The notes beneath the pieces are model-generated. The model worked only from the letters and a program-made list of their open reading frames with translations. It made no database searches and was not told the DNA's origin. From contig JASJBD010000006.1 of the NCBI GenBank assembly GCA_030066665.1, forward strand, positions 1 through 64,000: a stretch of 64,000 nucleotides of DNA. Reading direction: 5' to 3'. The DNA comes from Gammaproteobacteria bacterium. Lineage in GTDB: Bacteria; Pseudomonadota; Gammaproteobacteria; Steroidobacterales; GCA-2729495. Position 1 is the first letter of the stretch. The number at the start of each line of letters is the position of its first letter. Position numbers and translations under genes: made by a program. This document shows positions 1 to 7,832 of the stretch, piece after piece.

Positions 1-1
1 T

Positions 2-628
2 GGCCACCAACTCGAGGCCTACCGGTCAACACCAGCGGGTACCCCCCGAGCCGGCCTGGTCGTCATCCAGGAAGTATTCGGCCTGACCGATCATATTCGC
101 GCGGTTACGGACGATTTCGCCGCGCGCGGCTTCCTGGCTGTGGCACCGGGTTTGTTCGATCGGGTCGAACCCGGCATCAGGTTGCCTTATACGGAAGTCG
201 AGCAAGGCCGCGACACGATGATGAAGCTCGATCTCGAACAGAGCACGCTGGACCTCGGCGCCGCCGTTGCAGCCGCGTCGAGCGCCGGCAAAGTTGGCGC
301 CGTCGGATATTGCTGGGGCGGGGCGATGGCGGACCTGGCGGCCTGCAAACTCGACGTCGCTGCGGCGGTCGCCTATTACGGCCGCGCCAATGTGAACTGG
401 CTTGACCTGAAACCCCGATGCCCGGTGATGTATCACTTCGGCGGCAGGGATCCGATCATTCCTCCCGAACTCGTTCAGCAAATCCGCGACGGTCGGCCGG
501 ACGGCGAGTTCTTCATCTACCCGGATGCCAGCCACGGCTTCAACTGCAACGATCGGGCCGATTACCACCTGGAAAGTGCCGAGCTGGCACTAGAACGTTC
601 ACTGGAGTTTTTCGACCGCTGTCTCTAA
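2..628 (+). CDS. Dienelactone hydrolase family protein (5' partial)
   Basis: An alpha/beta hydrolase of the carboxymethylenebutenolidase family, cytoplasmic, which typically opens dienelactones in the lower part of aromatic ring degradation. The frame is open from base 2, so the start lies left of the window; 208 residues are visible against roughly 230-250 in the family. Seen in the sequence: QEVFGL near the N-terminus, the nucleophile elbow GYCWGG with Cys in place of Ser, GRDPIIP carrying the acid, and ASHGF carrying the His, which together give the family Cys-Asp-His triad. It converges on the FAH-family gene 32 bp away. The true substrate cannot be told from sequence; the neighbours suggest an aromatic or related catabolic route. 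Confidence 0.88.
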   Translation, partial: GHQLEAYRSTPAGTPRAGLVVIQEVFGLTDHIRAVTDDFAARGFLAVAPGLFDRVEPGIRLPYTEVEQGRDTMMKLDLEQSTLDLGAAVAAASSAGKVGAVGYCWGGAMADLAACKLDVAAAVAYYGRANVNWLDLKPRCPVMYHFGGRDPIIPPELVQQIRDGRPDGEFFIYPDASHGFNCNDRADYHLESAELALERSLEFFDRCL

Positions 629-660
629 CTGCGGTTGCGTGCTCACGATGGAGCTCTGCG

Positions 661-1509
661 TCAGGTCTCGTCGACCACTAAATTGGCCAGTACGCCAATC
701 TCGCTGATATCGACTTCCACGGTGTCGCCCGGCTTGAGCCAGACCGGTGGCCGCCTGGCAGCGCCGACGCCGCTTGGCGTCCCGGTTGCGATGATATCTC
801 CGGGACAGAGTTCGCAGATGCCGCTGAGGTACTCAATCATTGCCGGAATATCGACGCAGAGATCAGCGAGTTCTCCCCGCTGCATCACTTCACCGTTAAC
901 GCGCGTTTCCAGTTTCAGAACTTTCGGGTCGGGGATCTCGTCCGCGGTCACAATCCAGGGCCCAATCGCCCCGCTGTGCTGAAAGTTCTTGCCGGCGGTG
1001 AACTGCGTCGTGTGGTCCTGGTAGTCCCGGAGCGTGCCTTCCATCAGACAGGTATAGCCTGCAACAAAGTCGAGTGCCGAGTCGCGGTCGACATGTCGCG
1101 CCGGTTTGCCTATCACGACAGCCAGTTCCCCCTCGAAATCATATTTGTGCGATACCCGCGGCCGAATCAGGTTATCGCCATGGCCGACGAAACTGTGCGG
1201 GAAGCGACCGAACAATGCCGGATACCGCGGCGGTTCGCGACCCATCTCTCGAATATGCGCCGCGTAGTTCATGCCGACGCAAAAGATTTTGTCCGGGCCT
1301 GGAATGGGCGGCCGCCAGCGCAGTTCGTCTGCTGTCCGTGGTTCACGGCCGGACCGATCGTCTGCGAGCTCGCGTAACGCGCCGGCACTGAGCAGCGCCT
1401 TGAGACTCGGATAGCGTCGCCGGAGCTCATCACTCGCCGCCACCGGACCGGCTTCATCCACCCTGCCGTACTCGGCGACATCGCCACGCTGCCAGCTTGC
1501 CAGTTTCAT
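661..1509 (-). CDS. Fumarylacetoacetate hydrolase (FAH) family protein
   Basis: A 282-residue member of the FAH / 2-oxohepta-3-ene-dioate isomerase-hydratase family, soluble, metal-dependent, acting on C-C bonds or tautomers of oxo-acids. Seen: VGMNYAAHIREMG at the start of the catalytic domain, the metal-binding DFEGELAVVIG block, GPWIVTADEI, and the C-terminal GDIIATGTPSGVG signature. I start at the ATG at 1509 (MKLASW, the usual family N-terminus), which has GGAG about 9 bases upstream; the frame stays open to 1572 but the extra 21 residues are not family-like. It diverges from the dehydrogenase operon, so the 88 bp between them probably hold both promoters; TATGAT on the minus strand near 1550 is a possible -10. 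Substrate unknown. Confidence 0.88.
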   Translation of the reverse strand: MKLASWQRGDVAEYGRVDEAGPVAASDELRRRYPSLKALLSAGALRELADDRSGREPRTADELRWRPPIPGPDKIFCVGMNYAAHIREMGREPPRYPALFGRFPHSFVGHGDNLIRPRVSHKYDFEGELAVVIGKPARHVDRDSALDFVAGYTCLMEGTLRDYQDHTTQFTAGKNFQHSGAIGPWIVTADEIPDPKVLKLETRVNGEVMQRGELADLCVDIPAMIEYLSGICELCPGDIIATGTPSGVGAARRPPVWLKPGDTVEVDISEIGVLANLVVDET

Positions 1510-1597
1510 ATGCGGGAACTCCGGGTCCCTATGCGTCAGGCGCGATCCTATATCATAGACGGCCGCAGACACGCCCCTGCGGGTCCGGGAGAGAAAA

Positions 1598-3055
1598 ATG
1601 AAACTGCAGGATTCCAGCCTGTTCAGGCAACAATGCTACATCGACGGTGGGTGGCGGAACGCGAATGATGGCGAGACGTTAGCGGTCACCAATCCCGCGA
1701 CCGGCGCGATTCTGGGTGCCGTGCCCCGCGCAGGCGCGGACGAAACCCGGGCCGCGATCGATGCGGCAGCCGCAGCCTTACCGGCCTGGCGGGCCAGAAC
1801 GGCCGCCGAGCGTGCGGCGATCCTGCGACGCTTTCACGATCTGATGATCGAACACCAGGACGACCTCGCGGTCATCATGACCGCAGAACAGGGCAAGCCC
1901 TTGAAGGAATCCCGCGGCGAAATCATCTATGCCGCCAGTTTCCTGTCCTGGTTCGCCGAAGAGGCCAAACGCGTCTACGGCGATGTCATTCCAGGTCACC
2001 AGCACGACCGCCGCATAGTGGTGCTGAAACAACCGGTAGGCGTCGTAGCCAGCATTACGCCCTGGAATTTCCCGGCCGCGATGATTGCGCGAAAGATTGG
2101 GCCCGCGCTAGCCACAGGTTGCACGGTCGTGTGCAAACCCGCCAGCGAAACGCCCTACTCGGCCCTGGCCATGGCGGAGCTGGGCCAGCGCGCCGGCCTC
2201 CCGCCGGGCGCCCTGAACGTCGTGACCGGCAAGGCATCGGTGATCGGTGGTGAGCTGACCGCGAACGACACCGTCAGAAAGCTGTCCTTCACGGGCTCTA
2301 CCGAGATCGGCCGGATTCTCTTGCAACAGTGCGCCGATACCGTGAAGAAGGTGTCAATGGAACTCGGTGGCAATGCACCTTTTATCGTGTTCGACGATGC
2401 GGATCTCGAAGCGGCCGTGCAGGGCGCAATCATCAGCAAGTATCGAAATTCCGGCCAGACCTGCGTTTGCAGTAACCGTTTCCTGGTGCAATCCGGTGTT
2501 TACAAGGAATTCGCGGCGATGCTGGCGGAAGCGGTTGGCAACCTCGTCGTCGGCGACGGGCTCGCCGGCGACACCGACCAGGGCCCGCTGATCAACGAAC
2601 CGGCCGTTGTAAAAGTCGAAGAACATATCGAGGATGCGATTGCCGGTGGTGCCAGCATTGTGGCAGGCGGCAAAAGACATTCGCTTGGTGGCACATTCTT
2701 TGAACCGACCGTGCTCACAGGCGTGACGCCGCAAATGAAAGTCGCGCGCGAAGAGACCTTCGGCCCGCTGGCGCCGCTGTTCAGTTTTGACACGGAGGAC
2801 GAGGCGATCGAGCTGGCCAATGACACCGAGTTTGGACTCGCGGCCTATGTTTACACGCGCGACCACGGCCGGGCGTGGCGCGTGCCGGAAGCGCTGGAGT
2901 ACGGCATGGTGGGCCTCAATACCGGGCTGGTATCGACGGAGGTTGCACCTTTCGGTGGCGTGAAACACTCCGGCCTGGGCCGCGAAGGCTCGATGTACGG
3001 CGTCGACGACTACCTCGAAATCAAATACCTGTGCATCGCTGGCGTCGACGCCTGA
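1598..3055 (+). CDS. gabD: NAD(P)-dependent succinate-semialdehyde dehydrogenase-like
   Basis: An aldehyde dehydrogenase of 485 residues, the length of GabD-type succinate-semialdehyde dehydrogenases, oxidising a semialdehyde to the acid in the cytoplasm. Seen: PWNFPAAMIARKIGPAL (cofactor region), FTGSTEIGR, the catalytic Glu255 in MELGGN, the nucleophile Cys289 in SGQTCVCSNRF, and the C-terminal PFGGVKHSGLGREG block. GGGAGAGA lies just before the ATG. It is the first gene of a five-gene run (dehydrogenase, MATE, dctP, dctQ, dctM) with gaps of 16 bp or overlaps. With the flanking dienelactone and FAH hydrolases it may oxidise a ring-cleavage semialdehyde rather than GABA-derived succinate semialdehyde, so the gabD name is a homology call. 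Confidence 0.87.
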   Translation: MKLQDSSLFRQQCYIDGGWRNANDGETLAVTNPATGAILGAVPRAGADETRAAIDAAAAALPAWRARTAAERAAILRRFHDLMIEHQDDLAVIMTAEQGKPLKESRGEIIYAASFLSWFAEEAKRVYGDVIPGHQHDRRIVVLKQPVGVVASITPWNFPAAMIARKIGPALATGCTVVCKPASETPYSALAMAELGQRAGLPPGALNVVTGKASVIGGELTANDTVRKLSFTGSTEIGRILLQQCADTVKKVSMELGGNAPFIVFDDADLEAAVQGAIISKYRNSGQTCVCSNRFLVQSGVYKEFAAMLAEAVGNLVVGDGLAGDTDQGPLINEPAVVKVEEHIEDAIAGGASIVAGGKRHSLGGTFFEPTVLTGVTPQMKVAREETFGPLAPLFSFDTEDEAIELANDTEFGLAAYVYTRDHGRAWRVPEALEYGMVGLNTGLVSTEVAPFGGVKHSGLGREGSMYGVDDYLEIKYLCIAGVDA

Positions 3056-3071
3056 TCCGGCAAGCAAAGCG

Positions 3072-4445
3072 ATGAAAGCCGCGGCAGGAGGCCCACGCCT
3101 GACCCAGGGACCGATCGGCAGATCGATCCTGTCGCTGGCGCTGCCGATGATGTTCAGCATGATCGCGCTGATCTCGTACAACCTCGCGGACACCTTCTTC
3201 ATCGGTCAGCTGGGCACGCTCGAGCTGGCGGCGATCAGTTTCACGTTTCCGATCGGCTTCATCGTCGGCTCGATCACGATGGGCTTCGGCATCGGCACGT
3301 CGTCGGTTGCGTCGCGACTGTTTGGCGCGGAGAAACGCGACGAAGCAGCACGCGTGACTTTGCACGCCATTCTGCTCGGTTTCCTGACCGGCATTGTGGT
3401 GCTGACTATCGGCGTGCTGACGATCGATCCGGTGTTTCGCTTGCTGGGTGCCGACGATACGACCCTGCCGATCATCCAGCGCTACATGCGGATCTATTAC
3501 TTCGGCGGCATCTTCCTCGTCGTGCCGATGATGACGAATTCGGTATTGCGCGCGGCCGGGGACGCGACGACACCCGCGAAAATCATGTCGATCGCAGCCG
3601 TGCTGAACATCGTGCTCGATCCCATCCTGATATTTGGCCTGTTCGGCGTGCCGGCGCTGGGCGTGGAGGGCGCCGCGATTGCCACCGTGCTGGCAAATAT
3701 CGGCACCATGATCGCGTCGATCTCGATCGTGTATTTCCGCGAGAAGCTGATTTCTTTCCAGGGCTTCGACCTGCACCTGATCGTCGATTCGTGGCGCCGG
3801 ATACTGCACGTCGGCATTCCATCGATGACCAGCAGTTTGATTGCACCGATGACGACCGCCTTCATCACCTACCAGGTAGCCCAGTTTGGCCAGGAAGCGG
3901 TTGCCGGGTTCGGTGTGGCGTCACGCATGGAGGGCCTGTCACTACTGGCGCTGATGGCGCTGAGTGCCGCCACGACGCCTTTTGTCGGCCAGAACTACGG
4001 GGCCCGGCACTTCGACCGGGTGCAGGACGGCGTTAACTGGTGTTACCGGTTCTCAGTGTTCTACGGCCTGACCGTCGCGGCGATACTGGCGGTCAGCGCC
4101 ACGTGGATCGCGACGGCGTTCACCGACAACGAGAATGCGATCGCAACGGCCACCATGCACATGCGCATCGTGCCTATCAGTTATGCCGTGCTGGGCGCCG
4201 CGATGGTGGTCAATGGTGCCTTCAATGCAATTGGCAAACCAATGCCGGCCATGTGGGTTTCGCTGACACGCACCGCACTGGTGTACGCACCGCTGGCATT
4301 CCTGTTCGCGCGCCTGTTCGGTCTGGTCGGCGTGTTCGCAGCCGCTTGTACGGCGAACTTTATCGCCGGCACCCTCGGCTATACGTGGTTCCGCAGCGTT
4401 TACCGCAAACAGGTTTCCCAGGAAGAGGCCACCGCAGCAGCTTGA
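3072..4445 (+). CDS. MATE family efflux transporter
   Basis: A 457-residue multidrug and toxin extrusion type transporter of the inner membrane, exporting small organic compounds against H+ or Na+. Seen: the N-terminal GPIGRSILSLALPMM, NLADTFFIGQLGTLELAA, TMGFGIGTSSVASR, and about 12 hydrophobic helices arranged as two related halves (the second begins near SMTSSLIAPMTTAF). The length is typical. It starts 16 bp after the dehydrogenase and its stop overlaps the TTG start of dctP, so it is probably translated with an uptake system. A MATE exporter inside a TRAP uptake operon is unusual; it might export a toxic intermediate of the compound being degraded (inference). Confidence 0.9.
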   Translation: MKAAAGGPRLTQGPIGRSILSLALPMMFSMIALISYNLADTFFIGQLGTLELAAISFTFPIGFIVGSITMGFGIGTSSVASRLFGAEKRDEAARVTLHAILLGFLTGIVVLTIGVLTIDPVFRLLGADDTTLPIIQRYMRIYYFGGIFLVVPMMTNSVLRAAGDATTPAKIMSIAAVLNIVLDPILIFGLFGVPALGVEGAAIATVLANIGTMIASISIVYFREKLISFQGFDLHLIVDSWRRILHVGIPSMTSSLIAPMTTAFITYQVAQFGQEAVAGFGVASRMEGLSLLALMALSAATTPFVGQNYGARHFDRVQDGVNWCYRFSVFYGLTVAAILAVSATWIATAFTDNENAIATATMHMRIVPISYAVLGAAMVVNGAFNAIGKPMPAMWVSLTRTALVYAPLAFLFARLFGLVGVFAAACTANFIAGTLGYTWFRSVYRKQVSQEEATAAA

Positions 4446-5446
4446 CGAGACCGTCACTCATTGCAGTCACTCTTGTTGCTCTGGCCGTATCAGGACCGGG
4501 CCGGGCTGAAGAGACGCTGACGCTGGTGAGCAGTTGGAGCAAGCCACAGAATTTCAATGTCCTGTTTATGGATTACGTCGATGCCGTCAATAGAGCGGGT
4601 CGTGGCGTCGTACAAATCGACTTCAAGGGCGGGCCGGAAGTCATCCCGCAGGCACAGTTGCTCTACGCCTTGCGCCGCGGTGTGATTGACCTGGCCTTCG
4701 GCGCAATCACCTACTATCGGGGCGTGCTGCCGGAAGGCGATGCGTTATTCGGCGCGACGATTACGCCGATGCAGGCCCGCGCCAACGGTGGCACGGCCGC
4801 GCTGCAGCCCTATTGGGCCAAACGCATCAACGCGCATTTACTCGGCTGGATGCAGTCCGGTGTCGGCGTGCATATCTATCTCGCACCGCAGCCAACGTTC
4901 GGGGCTGACGGCATGCCGCAACTCGGCGGACTCAAGATCCGCACGTCGCCCTCCAACCGTGAACTGCTGGAAGTGCTCGGCGGCCGGCCGGTGCAAATCG
5001 CTGTGAAAGAAATCTATACGGCGTTTCAACGCGGCACGGTCGACGGACTTGCCTTCACAACGACCGGTATTCCGGATCTGGGTATAGAGCGATTCATTCG
5101 TTACCGCATTGACCCGGCGTTCCTGCAGCTATCGATTTGCCTGCAAATCAACCTGGACCGGTGGCACAGCCTCAGCGCGGCGGCGAGACAGATCCTGCAA
5201 AACGAAGCGATTCGGTACGAGCCGAAAGGACGCGCGGACTTCTTTGCATTACGCGATCGCGAAGTGATCCTCGTCGAGGAACGCGGCTTGCGGTCAGCAC
5301 CGGTGCCCGAACCTCACGCGGCCACGTACCTGACGCTCGCGCATGACACCGTGTGGCGGCGACTCGCGGAGCGGGCCCCGGACGCGGCACGGCACCTGCG
5401 ACAGTATTTCTATCCCGAGCCGGCGTTATCGAGAGCGAACGAATGA
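4442..5446 (+). CDS. dctP: TRAP transporter substrate-binding protein DctP
   Basis: The periplasmic solute receptor of a tripartite ATP-independent (TRAP) importer, 334 residues. Seen: a signal peptide (Thr-Arg-Pro followed by a hydrophobic stretch and a GRAEE cleavage region), then TLTLVSSWSKPQNFN, GGPEVIP, LRRGVIDLAFG, GGLKIRTSPSNRELLEVLGG with the Arg that usually binds the ligand carboxylate, and FQRGTVDGLAF. I choose TTG at 4442 because it directly precedes the signal peptide and overlaps the MATE stop; no ATG or GTG suits. The same frame is open upstream through the end of the MATE gene, but that is a shadow. It is followed by dctQ with an ATGA overlap. The ligand is probably an organic acid. 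Confidence 0.87.
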   Translation: MTRPSLIAVTLVALAVSGPGRAEETLTLVSSWSKPQNFNVLFMDYVDAVNRAGRGVVQIDFKGGPEVIPQAQLLYALRRGVIDLAFGAITYYRGVLPEGDALFGATITPMQARANGGTAALQPYWAKRINAHLLGWMQSGVGVHIYLAPQPTFGADGMPQLGGLKIRTSPSNRELLEVLGGRPVQIAVKEIYTAFQRGTVDGLAFTTTGIPDLGIERFIRYRIDPAFLQLSICLQINLDRWHSLSAAARQILQNEAIRYEPKGRADFFALRDREVILVEERGLRSAPVPEPHAATYLTLAHDTVWRRLAERAPDAARHLRQYFYPEPALSRANE

Positions 5447-5946
5447 CGCGCCTTTACGATCGGTTGATCAACGCGCTCGCGACCGGCGCCGGCCTGCTGA
5501 TAGCAGCAGTATGTCTGCTGATCGCCTGGGATGTGATCGCGCGCAACACCGGTTTGCAGCCGCCGGCTTCGACGGTCGCGCTGACAGAATACGCGCTGCT
5601 GTATTTCACGATGGCTGCAGCGCCCTGGCTGGTCAGGCAGCGCGGTCATATCGTGGTCGAGATCCTTTACCAGCGTTATCCGCCGGTCGTCAGGCGCTGG
5701 ATGGACCGCGCCATTCTCGGGTTCTGTGCGCTCGTCTGCGTCGGCCTGGCCATTCTCGCCGCGCTGCTGATGTTCGAGGCTATCCGGCTGGGTGAGATCG
5801 ACGTCCGGTCGATGGATACGCCCCGCTGGATGCTCTTTGCGCCACTGGTCATCGGGTTCAGCCTGATGGCGAGCGAGTTTGCCCGGCTGCTCTGGCGCGG
5901 CGAGCCGGCGGGCGCCACCGCGGCGGAAAGAGGCGACGCGTTGTAG
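5443..5946 (+). CDS. dctQ: TRAP transporter small permease DctQ
   Basis: The four-helix small membrane subunit of the TRAP importer, 167 residues. Hydrophobic segments are visible at about residues 13-31, 46-65, 85-107 and 122-142. Family-like features are WDVIARNTGL after helix 1, LTEYALLYFTMAAAPWLVRQRGHIVVEIL, and DTPRWMLFAPLVIGF before the last helix. The ATG overlaps the dctP stop (ATGA), and dctM starts 7 bp after this stop, so the three importer genes are translationally linked. DctQ pairs with DctM and docks DctP in the inner membrane. Confidence 0.85.
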   Translation: MTRLYDRLINALATGAGLLIAAVCLLIAWDVIARNTGLQPPASTVALTEYALLYFTMAAAPWLVRQRGHIVVEILYQRYPPVVRRWMDRAILGFCALVCVGLAILAALLMFEAIRLGEIDVRSMDTPRWMLFAPLVIGFSLMASEFARLLWRGEPAGATAAERGDAL

Positions 5947-5953
5947 TGGCCGA

Positions 5954-7267
5954 ATGATGAGCGAGTTCGAAGTCGGCATCCTGGTTTTCGCGCTCGTCAT
6001 CTTTCTCATGGCAATTGGCGTCCCGGTCGCGTTCGCTTTTCTCGGCGCGAACCTGATTGGCGCGTGGCTGCTGCTCGGCAATCTGCCCGGTTTGTTGCAA
6101 ATGGTTGATAACTCGACCGCGCTGATCACGAATTTCACGCTGGTGGCGGTGCCGATGTTTGTATTGATGGGATCGCTACTCTTCCACAGCGGGCTCGCGC
6201 TGCGAGTCTTCGATGCCCTCGACGCATTGTTCGGGCGACTGCCCGCACGCCTCAGTTATTTGACGGTTGCAGGCGGGGCAACGTTCTCGACGCTCACCGG
6301 TTCGACGATGGCGAACACCGCCATGCTCGGTTCGCTGATGGTCCCGGAGATGGAGCGTCGCGGGTATGCGCGCTACATGGCGATCGGCCCCATCATCGGC
6401 ACCGGCGGACTGGCGATGCTGATTCCGCCTTCGTCGTTGGGAGTCCTGCTCGGCAGTCTCGCGCGCCTGGATATCGCGGCGTTGTTAATCGCCGGCCTGC
6501 TGCCCGGTCTGGTGCTGGCCGTCCTCTACGTCCTGGTGATTTACCTGCAGGCGCGGTTGCGTCCCAATGCCGCGCCGGCCTACGACGTGGAGAGTGTATC
6601 GCCCGCCGTGAAGCTGCGTCTGGTAGCGACGAATATTCTGCCGCTGGGCATCGTGATCTTTGCGGTGGTCGGTTTCATTATTCTCGGCATTGCCACACCA
6701 TCTGAAGCCGCCGCGTTTGGCGCGCTGTCGGTGGCCGGTCTCGCCGCCGCGCGCCGATGCCTGAGCTTCGAAGCCTGCCGTAAAGCGCTGCTGAGCACAG
6801 TCAGCGTCACCGGCACCGTGTTCCTGCTGATTATCGCGTCGTCCGTGTTCAGCCAATTGCTCGCGTTCGCCGGCACCAGCGGCGCCGTGGTGGATTGGGC
6901 CGTGGACCTGGACGCCGGACCGGTCGCCAAGCTGTTGCTGATGTTCGGCGTGCTGCTGTTGCTCGGCATGTTCATGGATCAGATCTCGATCCTGCTGCTG
7001 ACCATCCCGGTGTTTTTTCCGCTGGCCGCGGCGCTGGGATTCGATCCGGTCTGGTTCGGCGTGGTGGTGCTACTCGCACTCGAGATGAGCCTGACCACGC
7101 CGCCATTCGGCTTGCTGCTGTTTCTGATGCTCGGCGTCGCGCCCAAGGGCACGACGCTGCCACAGGTGGCGTTCGCCGCATTGCCGTACCTGGCCTGCGA
7201 TGCGTTGCTGGTGGCCCTGCTGATTGCGGCGCCCGGTCTGGCCTTGTACCTGACCGGTTTTCTCTAA
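5954..7267 (+). CDS. dctM: TRAP transporter large permease DctM
   Basis: The large transport subunit of the TRAP importer, 437 residues, an inner-membrane protein with about 12 hydrophobic segments that couples solute uptake to a sodium or proton gradient. Seen: VGILVFALVIFLMAIGVPVAFAFLG at the N-terminus, VPMFVLMGSLLFHSG, GGATFSTLTGSTMANTAMLG, and GMFMDQISILLLTIPVFFPL with LALEMSLTTPPFGLLLF near the C-terminus, all DctM-type. The start at 5954 (tandem ATGATG, or 5957) follows dctQ by 7 bp. It ends the operon; an inverted repeat a few bases downstream is oriented as a minus-strand terminator. Confidence 0.88.
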   Translation: MMSEFEVGILVFALVIFLMAIGVPVAFAFLGANLIGAWLLLGNLPGLLQMVDNSTALITNFTLVAVPMFVLMGSLLFHSGLALRVFDALDALFGRLPARLSYLTVAGGATFSTLTGSTMANTAMLGSLMVPEMERRGYARYMAIGPIIGTGGLAMLIPPSSLGVLLGSLARLDIAALLIAGLLPGLVLAVLYVLVIYLQARLRPNAAPAYDVESVSPAVKLRLVATNILPLGIVIFAVVGFIILGIATPSEAAAFGALSVAGLAAARRCLSFEACRKALLSTVSVTGTVFLLIIASSVFSQLLAFAGTSGAVVDWAVDLDAGPVAKLLLMFGVLLLLGMFMDQISILLLTIPVFFPLAAALGFDPVWFGVVVLLALEMSLTTPPFGLLLFLMLGVAPKGTTLPQVAFAALPYLACDALLVALLIAAPGLALYLTGFL

Positions 7268-7270
7268 CCC

Positions 7271-7298
7271 AAAAAAAGCCCCCCTGGTTAAGGGGGGC
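7271..7298 (-). terminator. Intrinsic terminator, minus strand
   Basis: A 7-bp perfect G+C stem (GCCCCCC / GGGGGGC) with a 7-base loop is followed, on the minus strand, by seven T. The T-run lies on the dctM side, so this terminates leftward transcription: either readthrough of the 8825-7498 operon or a short RNA starting near 7342. On the plus strand no T-run follows the stem. Confidence 0.75.
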
Positions 7299-7342
7299 CA
7301 CCGTCGCCGGGACTCCTGTTGGCCGGGTTTGGCCGGCGCGGC
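7271..7342 (-). ncRNA. Candidate small RNA (speculative)
   Basis: Upstream of the minus-strand terminator lies about 72 bases with no ORF. It has a TATACT -10-like box at 7354-7349 but only a weak -35. The predicted transcript contains GCCGCGCCGG and CCGGCGACGG arms that could pair, an inner CCGG/CCGG pair, and an unpaired ACAGGAG that could bind CsrA or a ribosome. No known RNA family is recognised. It may simply be the 3' end of the operon from 8825. Confidence 0.22.
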
Positions 7343-7497
7343 ATTTCAGTATAAGGACTGTTCGTTATTGCGACTTCGGAAAGGTGGGGTGTCGTCTCTT
7401 TCGGGGGATCGGAGCCGCAGCACGTTCTCAATCCTCGAGAATCATCCTAGGAGAGGCCTGTGACAGTTTCGTGACGAAACAAGAAACTTCTGTTCGA

Positions 7498-7830
7498 TCA
7501 ATCGAACCGCAAGCAGTGGATCATGAATTGCCGCAAGCCAGCGGAACTCTGCCAGGCTTCTGGCACCTGGTTGTCGCATAACCAGCCCATCACCCGCCAA
7601 TCGCCGCGCCCGGGAAGCAGGAATTCGTCCAACCGGCGACTTGCCTCCAGGGATGCATCGGCCTGCCCTGTCTGCACCGGCTCCCACGCATAGTCGAAAA
7701 TTGCGTCAACAACCGGCCCCGCGCGCTCACTGGTTCGCAAGCAAATCGGCAGATCGCGGAAACGTCGGACGTGTCGATGTGCCACAAAGCCACTTAACGA
7801 CACAGTTTGACCGACTATTTCTGACTTCAT
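7498..7830 (-). CDS. Hypothetical protein (110 aa)
   Basis: No family is recognised. The start is the ATG at 7830, with GGGAAG 8 bases upstream, immediately after the stop of the beta-propeller gene (stop at 7833), so the two genes are coupled. The product looks soluble, without a signal peptide; visible features are FDYAWEPVQTGQADASLEASRRLDEFLLPG and a C-terminal RQFMIHCLRFD. The two Cys in the C-terminal third do not form a metal motif. The frame is open further upstream, but the operon junction and ribosome-binding site favour this start. The gap from its stop to the terminator at 7298 holds a 15-base palindrome at 7466-7480 and no gene. Confidence 0.6.
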   Translation of the reverse strand: MKSEIVGQTVSLSGFVAHRHVRRFRDLPICLRTSERAGPVVDAIFDYAWEPVQTGQADASLEASRRLDEFLLPGRGDWRVMGWLCDNQVPEAWQSSAGLRQFMIHCLRFD

Positions 7831-7832
7831 CT

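Noticed and set aside
2354-3809. Two long minus-strand ORFs (282 and 262 codons)
   Set aside because: Antisense to the aldehyde dehydrogenase and MATE genes, both firmly identified; no ribosome sites or motifs.
4040-4441. Upstream extension of the dctP frame
   Set aside because: The extension reads inside the MATE gene in another frame; the signal peptide begins at 4442.
7466-7480. 15-base palindrome GTTTCGTGACGAAAC as a terminator
   Set aside because: The stem is short and no T-run follows on either strand; too weak to call.
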